Positions 1 through 7,492 of a stretch of DNA of 11,206 nt are shown piece by piece. A program made the translations under genes and the position numbers. How positions within the stretch are numbered: position 1 is the first letter of the stretch; every line of letters begins with the position of its first letter. The notes below the pieces were generated by a model. That model had not been told where the DNA came from, made no database searches, and worked only from the letters and a program-made list of their open reading frames with translations. This DNA comes from Rhodospirillales bacterium (GTDB taxonomy: Bacteria; Pseudomonadota; Alphaproteobacteria; Acetobacterales; Acetobacteraceae): assembly GCA_025352915.1 (NCBI GenBank), contig JANXSA010000743.1, positions 1-11,206 of the forward strand. Reading direction: 5' to 3'.

Positions 1-51
1 ATGACTCAGATGATCCTTCCGCACCCTCAAGTCTAAATTCCCGGGGGGTAG

Positions 52-384
52 ATGTCTCATCTTCATTGGCACGGAGGGTCGCGGAAAAACGAGACGCTGT
101 TCATCACGGTCTTTCGGGTGAACGACGGCATGGAGTTCGAGAGCGGGCACGGCGATATAAAATATGCATCACCTCGTCTGGGGTGGACTCGTGAATTGCT
201 AAAATACGAGATCGGGCACGCTTTTGGAGCCCGCTCAGTCGAGATCGTCGGTCTGCCGGAACAGGCATTGCCCAATGTGCTGTCTACCAAGGCAAGGCTC
301 AATCCGGCGCCAGACTTGCCATCGACCAGGCCAGCCCGGAATCCCGCAAGGCCACATCATCCGATCTCGGGAACTCGGCCATAG
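52..384 (+). CDS. Doubtful hypothetical protein (110 aa)
   Basis: I do not recognise this protein. The ATG follows a G-rich run (ggggggt) that could act as a weak ribosome binding site. Residues about 12-75 (ETLFITVFRVNDG through EIVGLPEQALPNVL) look protein-like: hydrophobic residues alternate as in a beta strand, and G/C is enriched at third codon positions around residues 12-33. The last 35 residues are rich in Pro and Arg, look like non-coding translation, and run into the convergent gene at 357-599. The gene may therefore be real but frameshifted or truncated at its 3' end. No domain or membrane segment is visible. Codon bias is weaker than in the replication genes further right. Confidence 0.33.
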   Translation: MSHLHWHGGSRKNETLFITVFRVNDGMEFESGHGDIKYASPRLGWTRELLKYEIGHAFGARSVEIVGLPEQALPNVLSTKARLNPAPDLPSTRPARNPARPHHPISGTRP

Positions 385-599
385 GCGCCGAGGAACTCCG
401 GCTCCCCGTAGTCACCAGCATCTTCATCCGCGACGACGCGAACAATGTGCGCGCCAAGGACGATCCCACCAGCCATCGCTTTCTCGGCCCGTCGCTCGGC
501 ATCCGCGGCGTTGCGGCAGGCCACCGGCTGACCGGGCGTCAGTACGCCGCGCCTGCCCTGGATGTAGGGTTGGAAGATGATGCGTTCTGTCGCCGCCAT
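357..599 (-). CDS. Small hypothetical protein of mobile elements (80 aa)
   Basis: The product has 80 residues, beginning MAATERIIFQPYIQGRRG and ending GAYGRVPEIG. A strong Shine-Dalgarno (AGGAGG, five bases before the ATG on the minus strand) fixes the start. The middle (residues about 25-60) has a run DAERRAEKAMAGG followed by HIVRVVADEDAGDYGEPEFL, a beta-strand-rich small-protein pattern that I associate with short uncharacterised proteins on alphaproteobacterial phages and plasmids. No catalytic motif is visible. It lies 33 nt downstream of the 633-902 gene on the same strand, so the two are probably co-transcribed. Its function is unknown. Confidence 0.72.
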   Translation of the reverse strand: MAATERIIFQPYIQGRRGVLTPGQPVACRNAADAERRAEKAMAGGIVLGAHIVRVVADEDAGDYGEPEFLGAYGRVPEIG

Positions 600-632
600 G
601 GGGAGCCTCCTGGTAGATTGGGTGAAGGTTGA

Positions 633-902
633 TCAGCCTGCCCGTCCGGGCGCGTTGGCCAAGGCCTCGGGATTGATGCGACGCCACAGCGGGATCAGCT
701 TCTTCTTCACGGTGCTGGTCGAGGGTGGCTTGGTGGCGTGCTCGGCGAACCACTGGTCCATCTGGCGCACCAAAGCCCCCTGGGATTGCGGGAGACCGTC
801 GACGAACACCACGGCGCACACCTCGACCCAGAACGCGTCCCAGTCGAACTGTGACCGTGCGCCGCGCCGCACAGGCTCATCGGCGATCAGCGCAGCGGTC
901 AC
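633..902 (-). CDS. Hypothetical protein (89 aa)
   Basis: The start is a GTG at 902 and the product is 89 residues. The core FDWDAFWVEVCAVVFVDG (residues about 19-36), then LVRQMDQWFAEH and a Lys/Arg-rich WRRINPEA tail, looks like a genuine compact helical protein. The STSTVKKKL stretch (residues about 61-69) resembles the recognition end of a helix-turn-helix, so a DNA-binding accessory role is possible but is inference. No strong Shine-Dalgarno precedes the GTG; a start further upstream is limited by an in-frame stop. It is first in a two-gene minus-strand unit with the 80-aa gene at 357-599. I do not recognise a named family. Confidence 0.6.
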   Translation of the reverse strand: MTAALIADEPVRRGARSQFDWDAFWVEVCAVVFVDGLPQSQGALVRQMDQWFAEHATKPPSTSTVKKKLIPLWRRINPEALANAPGRAG

Positions 903-929
903 CGGCCTGACACCGGCACTCAGCCCAGT

Positions 930-1118
930 TTACCGACCGGCGACCTTGGGATAATCCCTTTTTGAACTGATCGTGGGTCGTCCGTGAACAACCCTCGTCT
1001 CAGACGGCTGGCCATCACGGAAGCACGATAGCCACCCAACCTGAAGTTCGGCGACCGTGATAGGCCGGGAGAAATGCTTGAACTTTGCCAACTCGTCAAC
1101 GATCGCCGTGTTGGTCAA
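930..1118 (-). CDS. Doubtful small ORF (62 aa), possibly a gene remnant
   Basis: This frame opens with TTG at 1118 and encodes 62 residues (MTNTAIVDELAKFKHFSR at the N-terminus, VELQ/WLSCFRDGQP-like middle). No ribosome binding site is visible and codon bias is only moderate. It sits between the recombinase partner gene and the 89-aa gene on the same strand, 27 nt from the latter. It may be a decayed gene or chance reading. I list it because nothing else explains 930-1118. Confidence 0.2.
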   Translation of the reverse strand: MTNTAIVDELAKFKHFSRPITVAELQVGWLSCFRDGQPSETRVVHGRPTISSKRDYPKVAGR

Positions 1119-1149
1119 CGAATTGGTGGAAAGAGAGCGTGTAGATCGG

Positions 1150-1536
1150 TTATCCGCGCGGCCGCTGCCTCACCCAATCCAACGCAAGCGGCTTCATCAA
1201 AACCGGCAGCGTCATCTCTGCCGGCTGCCGCCCCTCGACGATGGCCTCGACGATCTCCGGCGCCAGCAGCGTCAGCCGCAGGATATCCCCGGCATAGGTC
1301 CGATCGATCTTCTCCGCCCGCGAGATGTCGCTGACGGAGCCGTAACGCCCGTCCTCCAACATCCGACGCCACCGGAACGCCCGCGCCAGCGCTTTTAACA
1401 GAGCTGGATCGGCGGTTGTGCGGTGCTGCCGCGGTGCCCCCGGCAAGACAGAGCCGTCCGGCGCCACCACGATCTTGCGCCCACCCCGCTTCTTGATGAC
1501 CAGCGGCACTCGCACCGTGATGATGAATGCACTCAT
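1150..1536 (-). CDS. Partner protein of a large serine recombinase (128 aa)
   Basis: This basic protein begins MSAFIITVRVPLVIKKRGGRK. It contains the block ALLKALARAFRWRRMLEDG followed by SVSDISRAEKIDRTYAGDIL and LTLLAPEIVEAIVEGRQP (residues about 45-105), which reads like the helix-turn-helix and helical tail of ParB/KorB-type DNA-binding proteins. Such short proteins are regularly encoded directly downstream of large serine recombinases in alphaproteobacteria, and that is the context here. The recombinase stop codon and this ATG share a base (TGATG), so translation is probably coupled. A GTG one codon earlier (1539) is the alternative start. Its job is presumably to help the recombinase bind its sites, which is inferred from context. 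The gene appears intact although the recombinase is not. Confidence 0.75.
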   Translation of the reverse strand: MSAFIITVRVPLVIKKRGGRKIVVAPDGSVLPGAPRQHRTTADPALLKALARAFRWRRMLEDGRYGSVSDISRAEKIDRTYAGDILRLTLLAPEIVEAIVEGRQPAEMTLPVLMKPLALDWVRQRPRG

Positions 1537-1892
1537 CACGCGGCCTCACGCACCCGGCGCCGCGGTGCGAGGTCCTGCACCAGCCCGGTCAGCCCCTCCA
1601 CCTTGAGGCGGATATCGAGCCCGGTCGGCCCGACCGTCACCCGCTCCACCAACAGTTGTACCAGGCGCGCCTGCTCCGCCGGGAACAGCTCTTCCCACAT
1701 CGGCTCCAGTTGCTCCAGTGCCTCTCGGATTTCGGTTTCGGTCACGTCAGGTGCTTCCTCGCGGGCGGCGCGCCAGGTGCCGACGATCACCTCCGGCTGT
1801 CGCACCAGGGCCCTGATCTGCGTCAGCACCAGCTGCTCGATCTCGGCCGCGGCTATGCGGCGCACGAGGTCCGGATGTGGCGATCCCTGATC
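1536..1892 (-). pseudogene. C-terminal remnant of a large serine recombinase
   Basis: About 118 residues from DQGSPHPDLVRRI to the stop match the end of large serine recombinases (resolvase/invertase superfamily). They contain the AAAEIEQLVLTQIRAL segment that follows the zinc-ribbon region, a helical coiled-coil-like part (TETEIREALEQLEPMWEELF), and the typical tail LVQLLVERVTVGPTGLDIRL. The catalytic resolvase domain (with its active serine), the recombinase DNA-binding domain and the zinc-ribbon cysteines are all missing. The frame stays open to 2036, but residues before D at about 1892 (Arg/Pro-rich) do not resemble the family, and I see no lost N-terminal part in the other frames up to 2750. 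Truncation rather than a single frameshift is therefore likely. It overlaps the partner gene at 1150-1536 by one base. Confidence 0.75.
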
Positions 1893-2750
1893 CTTCAGCA
1901 CCGCTTGACCGGGGGTGGCGCCGTTCGATTGCCCACTGGTGGGAATTCGAAACCCAACCACCGGCCAACGGCGCATTCTCCGCGGCCCCACGACCGGTCG
2001 CGGAGGGCATTTCGGGGCGATCGCCGCGCATCGCAACTATCTGCGTGATATAGGAATATGGTCTGCATGTCGGTGGGGGTGAGAGCATGGGTTTCCCGCA
2101 CATGATGTCCTGCTATCTATCTACCGGGCGCCGCGCCGGAATTTCTCACGGGGGCATGTGGAGGGGTTCAGCGCACATTCCGGCGCTCATCATCGACGCA
2201 GAATGTCGGTCGCCCGAGACGCTTTGCAAGTAACAAATGCCGCCCTTTGCCTGCGGAGAAATTCCGCATGTCCCGAGTGGGTAGGCAAACGCGAATGCAA
2301 ACCGCCTCCGAAGTCTCTAGGTTATACCGCGCGCTTTGGGTGGCATCGATTCCGTCGATCTTTCCGTCGAGCGTAGAGAAACGTAGTCCAGCGTATGAAT
2401 GACGCTCTTGTGCCGAGATCACTGCGGTGCCATTTTTGGCAGGCACAAAGCCGCGCCCGACTGGCTCGGCGCGACCGAACTAAACCCACCGCATAGGCCC
2501 CCATCCGGCCACCGATCCGCATCGCGCCCAATTGCGCGGTCACCCGATGCTGCCACCAACGTGAGATGGAAATCCTGTCTCGTGCGTATAGGAGATGCAG
2601 GAGATTGCCCTCGCCGAAGGCCTGCCAGCCCGCGACGGCACCTCCATCCCGTCATCCGTCGACCCCAGGGGGATGCTGCATGATCGCTATGGACCATCGC
2701 CATCCAGCCCATCCGGTTCCGGCTATTGCGCCAGCCCGCGGGGTGCAGGC
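1893..2750. other. Gene-poor stretch between the recombinase remnant and the replication operon
   Basis: About 860 bases without a convincing gene. Open frames exist on both strands but have poor codon bias and no recognisable protein. The part at roughly 2030-2470 is visibly less GC-rich than its surroundings. No tRNA, strong hairpin terminator or tandem repeat was found. The promoter of the operon starting at 2751 should lie near the right end, but I could not assign -35/-10 elements. An in-frame ATG at 2595 and another at 2673 would lengthen the primase. The first has its AGGAG directly adjoining (too close) and the added residues look non-coding. Confidence 0.5.
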
Positions 2751-4043
2751 ATGACCGGCGACCTGCGCGATCTCCGCCGGGCGCTGATCGGCAACTGGAC
2801 CGGCCTGCTGCGTGACCTACTCGGCCCACCCAGCCGCAAGAGCGCGCGGCAATGGCGCTGGAACAAGCGCGGCAGCCTGTCCGCCGCGATCGCCGGCCCG
2901 AAGGCTGGCACCTGGTTTGACCATGAGGCCGGATGTGGCGGCGGGCCACTGGAACTGATCGCCCGGCAGCACGGCGGCAGTTGGCGCGAGGCGGCCGATT
3001 GGGGGCGCCGCTGGCTTGGCTGGCCCAACTGGGACGAACGCCGCGGCCATGGCGCCGGCATCCGCATCGCCGCCGAGGGCGAGGACGACGCGCCCGTGCT
3101 GGTGCCAGCGAACGACCTGGAGCCGGATCCCGAGGTGCAGCGCCGCCATGCCGCACGGCGCGCCGCCCAGGCAACCTGGGACACCGCCACGCCGGCCGAT
3201 CCCTGCCATGGCTACCTGCAGCGCAAGGGTGTTGCACCCCGCGACCTGCGCATGGACCGGCATCGCGGGCTGATCATCCCGCTGGTCGACCTGGACGGCA
3301 CCATCCACAGTTTCCAGCGCATCGAGGAGGACGGCAGCAAGCGCTACCTGGCTGGCGGCGCCAAGGCGGGCCATTTCGCGGTGATCGGCGGTTCGCTCGA
3401 CGACGCCTCGACCATCCTGGTCTGCGAGGGCTGGGCCACCGGGGCATCCGCCCACGCCGCCACCAACCTACCGGTGGTAGTTGCGATGGACGCCGGAAAT
3501 CTACGGCAGGTTGCACCTATCCTGCGGGAGCGCTTCGCCGCCGCGCTCATCGTCCTGCTCGCGGACAACGACAACAAGCCTGGCCGCCGCGACAATCCCG
3601 GCGTCACCGCTGCCACCGCCGCCGCGCGTGCCATCCGGGGCCTCATAGCCGTCCCAATGGACCCTGGCGATTTCAACGACCTCGCCTTGGCAAAGGGGCT
3701 GGGTGTCGCTCGCATCGTCATCGATGCCGCCTCGCCACCGCCGCCGCAGATCGGCACCTATCCCCGGCCCAGCCTGGACACACCCTCCGCGCGCCAGGCT
3801 CTCGATGGGCTGGTCGCCCGGTTCATGGGAGAGGTCGTCGCCTACTGGACCACCGATCCGCTGGATGCCGATTTCGGCATGGCTATGGCGAACCTGACGA
3901 CCGCCGCGGATGGCGCGGATATCGACGCCGACACCAGCGACGAGGATGATTGGAGCGTGTTCGACCTGCCGAGCATGTTCCAGCCCTGGGAGGCGAGCGG
4001 CTGGCGCCATGGTGATGCCCGAGCGCGCGGCCGAGCATGCTGA
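2751..4043 (+). CDS. Toprim-domain primase-like protein (430 aa)
   Basis: This is a predicted DNA primase/nucleotidyl-transfer protein of a phage or plasmid replication module. The N-terminal part (about 1-90) has the pattern WRWNKRGSLSAAIAGPKAG, TWFDHEAGCGGGPLEL, as found before Toprim domains in alphaproteobacterial element-encoded primases. Residues about 150-200 (CHGYLQRKGV, GLIIPLVDLDGTIHSFQRI) form the linking domain. The Toprim fold follows: VCEGWATG with the conserved Glu226, then LLADNDN with Asp272 and Asp274, the metal-binding acidic residues, and GDFNDL near 306. The acidic tail (about 385-402) is low complexity. I chose ATG 2751 because the family-like sequence begins there. The gene overlaps the helicase by 7 nt (ATGCTGA), so they are translated together and probably act in one complex at the fork. 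A CHC2-type zinc finger is not apparent. Confidence 0.88.
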   Translation: MTGDLRDLRRALIGNWTGLLRDLLGPPSRKSARQWRWNKRGSLSAAIAGPKAGTWFDHEAGCGGGPLELIARQHGGSWREAADWGRRWLGWPNWDERRGHGAGIRIAAEGEDDAPVLVPANDLEPDPEVQRRHAARRAAQATWDTATPADPCHGYLQRKGVAPRDLRMDRHRGLIIPLVDLDGTIHSFQRIEEDGSKRYLAGGAKAGHFAVIGGSLDDASTILVCEGWATGASAHAATNLPVVVAMDAGNLRQVAPILRERFAAALIVLLADNDNKPGRRDNPGVTAATAAARAIRGLIAVPMDPGDFNDLALAKGLGVARIVIDAASPPPPQIGTYPRPSLDTPSARQALDGLVARFMGEVVAYWTTDPLDADFGMAMANLTTAADGADIDADTSDEDDWSVFDLPSMFQPWEASGWRHGDARARGRAC

Positions 4044-6445
4044 TCGATCTCAACCTTCCACCGCCGCCACCGCGGCTGGCCCTGCCGGTGATGGTCGGGC
4101 TGGGAAAGACCACCGCCGCCCAGCGCGCCATCGCTGAAATGACCCTCTCCGGTGCGCTCGGCCGCCGCAAGGTCGTCGTCGGCGTGCCACGGCTCGACCT
4201 GGCCGACGAGCAGTGCCACGCCTTCAAGGCACTCGGCCTTGAAGCCATGGTCTGGCGCGGGCGCAACGCCGCCGATCCCAGGGCCAGGGATTCCGAGGTC
4301 CTGATGTGCCGCGATCCCTCGGCACCCGCCGACGCCATCGAGGTGGAGCAGGTCGTCGAGCAATCCTCCTGCAGGGTCACTCGCGACGGCGTCACCCATG
4401 TCTGCCCGTTCTTCGAGACCTGCGGCTATCAGGCGCAGAAAAAGCCGGCCAAGCGGGCACGGGTGATCCTTACCGCCCACGACACGCTGTTCCACATCGC
4501 GCCACGCGCCATCGGCGGTGTCGGGCTGTTGGTGCTCGACGAGGGATTCTGGGCCGCCGGGCTGCGTGGCCTCGACGGCAAGATGGTGATCACGCTCGAC
4601 GGGCTGCGACCCACCCTGGCGACGGTGCAGTGCTACACCGCGGCCAATCGCGAGCACACCGACAACACCGCCGATCTCGCCGCCTATCGCGGCAAGCTGT
4701 GGCACGTGCTGGCCAATGCGCCGGACGGGCCCATCTCGGTGGCCGCCCTGAGGTCGACCGGGCTGACCCCAGAAATGTGCCGCACCGCCGCCGGCCTGGA
4801 GCACCGCCGCATGCGCGATCCCGGCCTGCTGCCCGGCATGGACCCGATCGAGCGCTCCCGCCGCATAGCCAAGGTCATGCCCGAGCCAGGCGAGTCCTGG
4901 GCACCGCCGCGCCGCGCCGCAGCCATGTGGCGGCTGTTCGCCGAGGCGCTGGAGCACGACCACGACGCGGCCGGCGCCGTGGTGTTCAACGCCATGACAG
5001 AGAATGGCACCGCCCGATCCCTGCGGCTGCGCTGGCGCGCCGACCTGCGCGTCGGCTGGGGTGGTCAGGGACCCATCCTGCACCTGGACGCCACGCTGCG
5101 CCCGGACCTGGTCACGCCCTTCATCCCCGACATCACCGTGGAGCCACCGCTGATGGCGACCGAGCCCTATGTCCATGTGCGTCAGATCCTGGGCGCGCCG
5201 ACCAGCGCCAGCGCCCTGACACCGAACTCCGACGCACCCAGGCGACAGCGCGATGCGGCCGCCACCCATCTGCGCGAGATCGCCACGCTGATTGCCCTGC
5301 GCGCCACCGCCATGCGCGGACGCAGCCCCGCCCCGCCGGACCTGCTTGTGATCGCCCAGAAGGCCGCGATCGATGCGCTGCGGAAGCACGACCTGCCATG
5401 CAACGTGGACCTGGCGCACTTCAACGCGCTCAGCGGCATGGATGGCTGGCGCGACGTCGCGGGGCTGATGGTCCTGGGTCGTACCCTGCCGGCCCCGGCC
5501 ACCGTCGAGGGCATCGCCGCCGCAATCACCAACCGCGTGCCCGTCACCAGTCGTGGCGAGGTGGCTTGGTGGTACGCGAGCGCCGAGCGGCAGATCAACC
5601 TGGCCGATGGCGGGGTGCATGCCGTCGCTGGCGAGATGCATGCCGACGCCACAGCCGAAGCCGCACGATGGAGCATCTGCGAGGGGGAACTGGTTCAGGC
5701 GCTCGGGCGTGGCCGCGGCGTGAATCGGACGGCCGAAACCCCACTGGAGATCGACCTGCTCACCGACGTCGTCCTGCCGATCACGGTGGACGAAATACTG
5801 GCCTGGGACGACGTCCGGCCCAGCCGGCACGACATGATGGCGGCAGCAGGGGTGGAACTCGAGAACGCCGCCGACATGGCGAAGGCCTTCCCGGACCTCT
5901 GGCCGAGCCACGATGCGGCCCGGAAGCAACTGCAGAGGAGTGGGACAAATTGCTATTATAGGACTCTCTATAATAGCGAAATGTCCCACTCCTCTTCAGT
6001 TGTGGCCTACCGGCCGGCCGGGGCCGGACAGAAGGACCGGCAGGCCCGGTTCGACCTTGGGCTGATCCCCAATCCCCGCGCCTGGCTGGAACAGCGGCTC
6101 GGGCCGCTCGCCCACTTCGAGGTGATCGACGGGGCCATGCCGGACACCACACCCGGCGCCCCTGCTGGTGATGGGACCGTGGCAGTCGAAGGCGCTGGCA
6201 TTGCAGCCAGCCCGCCGGCCCAGAGCCCGGTCGCCGGCATTGCCGATCCCGCACCCTGTGCACCGGACCACACCGCCGGCGGGCCAGACGTGATCCCCGA
6301 CCTCGCTGCCGCACGGGCTCGGCTCACGGACATCAGCGCCCGCCTCGATGCCACCATCCACCAGCGCATCGCCAACGACCGTGCCCGCCTCGCGGCACTG
6401 TCGGCACGCCTTGAAGCCGCCAAGCCCACCACGGCCGCGGCCTGA
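4037..6445 (+). CDS. Replication helicase-like ATPase with four-cysteine cluster (802 aa)
   Basis: This is a predicted superfamily 2-type helicase of the element's replication module. A Walker A-like GLGKTT lies at residues 21-26. Four cysteines (91, 112, 123, 129; the last within CPFFETCGYQ) lie between it and the Walker B-like LLVLDEG at 164-170. This is the same relative position as the Fe-S cluster of XPD/DinG helicases. A HLDATLRPDL segment is at 349-358, and a motif VI-like QALGRGRGVNRT at 554-565 supplies arginine-finger candidates. The C-terminus (about 705-802) is Ala/Pro-rich and ends in a likely coiled coil (AAARARLTDISARLD, ARLAALSARLEAA). Residues 631-656 are encoded by a strong 76-nt palindrome with an AT-rich core, unlike the rest of the gene. 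The start at 4037 overlaps the primase stop. The exact family is unnamed to me. Iron-sulfur binding is inference. Confidence 0.85.
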   Translation: MLIDLNLPPPPPRLALPVMVGLGKTTAAQRAIAEMTLSGALGRRKVVVGVPRLDLADEQCHAFKALGLEAMVWRGRNAADPRARDSEVLMCRDPSAPADAIEVEQVVEQSSCRVTRDGVTHVCPFFETCGYQAQKKPAKRARVILTAHDTLFHIAPRAIGGVGLLVLDEGFWAAGLRGLDGKMVITLDGLRPTLATVQCYTAANREHTDNTADLAAYRGKLWHVLANAPDGPISVAALRSTGLTPEMCRTAAGLEHRRMRDPGLLPGMDPIERSRRIAKVMPEPGESWAPPRRAAAMWRLFAEALEHDHDAAGAVVFNAMTENGTARSLRLRWRADLRVGWGGQGPILHLDATLRPDLVTPFIPDITVEPPLMATEPYVHVRQILGAPTSASALTPNSDAPRRQRDAAATHLREIATLIALRATAMRGRSPAPPDLLVIAQKAAIDALRKHDLPCNVDLAHFNALSGMDGWRDVAGLMVLGRTLPAPATVEGIAAAITNRVPVTSRGEVAWWYASAERQINLADGGVHAVAGEMHADATAEAARWSICEGELVQALGRGRGVNRTAETPLEIDLLTDVVLPITVDEILAWDDVRPSRHDMMAAAGVELENAADMAKAFPDLWPSHDAARKQLQRSGTNCYYRTLYNSEMSHSSSVVAYRPAGAGQKDRQARFDLGLIPNPRAWLEQRLGPLAHFEVIDGAMPDTTPGAPAGDGTVAVEGAGIAASPPAQSPVAGIADPAPCAPDHTAGGPDVIPDLAAARARLTDISARLDATIHQRIANDRARLAALSARLEAAKPTTAAA
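5927..6002. repeat. 76-nt imperfect palindrome inside the helicase gene
   Basis: The outer arms CAACTG (5927-5932) and AGAGGAGTGGGACA (5934-5947) pair with TGTCCCACTCCTCT (5982-5995) and CAGTTG (5997-6002), with one mismatch. The inner arms GCTATTATAG (5952-5961) and CTATAATAGC (5968-5977) pair perfectly around a 6-nt loop. Only a short A/A-containing internal bulge (5948-5951 against 5978-5981) interrupts the stem, giving about 32 pairs. The inner core is AT-rich in a GC-rich gene. Both strands are open here and read related peptides (RSGT..YYR..YNS..SHSS). It could be a replication or primer site, a protein-binding site, an mRNA hairpin, or an in-frame palindromic insertion. Confidence 0.9.
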
Positions 6446-6557
6446 CCCGCGTCGCCATCGCGACGCACCCCCCCCGACATCACCGCCCCCTGGCTGCGCC
6501 AGGCCATCACCAACGAGGCTACACGGCGCTGGGGACGGCGCCAGGGAGGCATGCACC

Positions 6558-7112
6558 ATGGCCGGTAACCGCGAGACCAGGCGCGCCACAAAACCCGCTG
6601 AGGACCTCGCCAAGCCCTCGCGCTGGCGCACGCAGCACGACCCCGTCACCGCGCCGCTCCGCGGCACTGACCCGGAGACGGGCCGGCCCGTTACCCATCG
6701 CCGGATCATCGACACGCTGGGGCAGATGCTGGCCAACGGCAGCATCACCCCGGCAATGCACGAAGCCGGATGCATGTTCCGCACCCAGTTCCGCGCCGCC
6801 ATGCTGGACGGCATGCGTGTCTCCGCCCTGGTCCGTGTCAGCGGCGGTGGTGACGACGGCCCAACCGAACGGCAAGCCGCGGCTCGCCACCGCGTGGCCG
6901 ACGTCCTGGGCCTGTTCGGCGGCACCGACACCGCCTGCGGCAGCTGCCTGTGGCACGTGGTCGGGATGGAGTGCTCGGTGCGGGAGTGGGCCGGCCGGCA
7001 GGGCTGGGGTGGGCGGTCGATCAACCACGTGCAGGGCCAGGGCATCCTGGTGGCGGCGCTGAACGTGCTCGCCGTGCACTACGGCTTGGTGCCGCGGTCG
7101 ATGGTGGCGTGA
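6558..7112 (+). CDS. DUF6456-like phage/plasmid protein (184 aa)
   Basis: The protein starts MAGNRETRRATKPAEDL. It then shows the pattern I associate with DUF6456: RIIDTLGQMLANGSITPAMHEAGCMFRTQFRAAMLDGMRV (residues about 50-90), a disordered Gly-rich gap (SGGGDDGP), QAAARHRVADVLGLFGG, then SCLWHVVGMECSVREWAGRQGWGGR and ILVAALNVLAVHYGL near the end. The C-terminal part resembles a helix-turn-helix (REWAGRQGWGGRSIN), so DNA binding is plausible. GGGAGG about 8 nt upstream supports ATG 6558 over earlier in-frame ATGs, which lie in the helicase tail. It is the third gene of the primase-helicase operon. Such proteins recur beside replication and packaging genes in alphaproteobacterial prophages, but I know of no experimental function. 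Confidence 0.8.
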   Translation: MAGNRETRRATKPAEDLAKPSRWRTQHDPVTAPLRGTDPETGRPVTHRRIIDTLGQMLANGSITPAMHEAGCMFRTQFRAAMLDGMRVSALVRVSGGGDDGPTERQAAARHRVADVLGLFGGTDTACGSCLWHVVGMECSVREWAGRQGWGGRSINHVQGQGILVAALNVLAVHYGLVPRSMVA

Positions 7113-7360
7113 TAGGTGGCTGCGGCGTCCTGGCCTGGCGCTGGGTCGGGGCGCCGCGGCTGCCGCACGCGAGAATTCTGCATGTAGATCAATGGCCTAT
7201 CGGAAATCGACAGGACGCACGCGAAAGGCGATTGCAGCGATGGAACCGCTCGCGGTAGATTCTACCCACGATCGAAGTGGTGGGTTGGTGGCGAGAGCCA
7301 CATCGGACGCCGGACAACAGGTTGAATATCAAACAAGCAACGATTGAAGAACAAACAAGA

Positions 7361-7374
7361 ATACTTCGAAGTAT
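7361..7374. promoter_or_regulatory. Perfect 14-bp palindrome in AT-rich DNA
   Basis: ATACTTCGAAGTAT is a perfect inverted repeat at the centre of the most AT-rich part of the window, and GAATACTT recurs at 7405-7412. The size and symmetry fit a binding site for a dimeric protein, such as a repressor or initiator. The protein that would bind it is unknown. Confidence 0.35.
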
Positions 7375-7492
7375 AGATTATCGATTGCTTGGTTCCTTCC
7401 TGGCGAATACTTATGCGGGGGGCGAGAGCGCGATAGACCGCTAGCGACAGACCGAAAACATGGTTGCCAGTTGCCACTACTTCCGTTTGATA

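Noticed and set aside
1920..1965. TTCGAAT-like loop with short flanking stem on the minus strand, resembling a tRNA T-arm
   Set aside because: The closing G53-C61 pair is absent and I could not build acceptor, D or anticodon arms around it. An integration-site tRNA end is not supported.
2168..2446. Minus-strand 92-codon frame in the gene-poor stretch
   Set aside because: No ribosome binding site, weak codon bias and no recognisable protein.
2595..2750. Longer primase start at 2595 or 2673
   Set aside because: AGGAG touches the ATG at 2595 with no spacing, and the extra residues are Ser/Pro-rich without resemblance to primase N-termini. ATG 2751 begins the family-like sequence.
2933..3949. 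Plus-strand 338-codon frame inside the primase gene
   Set aside because: It is Arg/Pro/His-rich, typical of the shifted frame of a high-GC gene, and has no recognisable motif.
4306..5961. Plus-strand 551-codon frame inside the helicase gene
   Set aside because: Arg/Ala/His-rich shifted reading; the 802-aa frame carries all the family motifs.
3842..5989. Long minus-strand open frame (715 codons) opposite the primase and helicase genes
   Set aside because: It is the mirror of strongly biased GC-rich codons in the plus-strand genes. Its protein is Gly/His/Gln-rich low complexity without family resemblance, while the plus strand shows Walker, Toprim and motif VI patterns.
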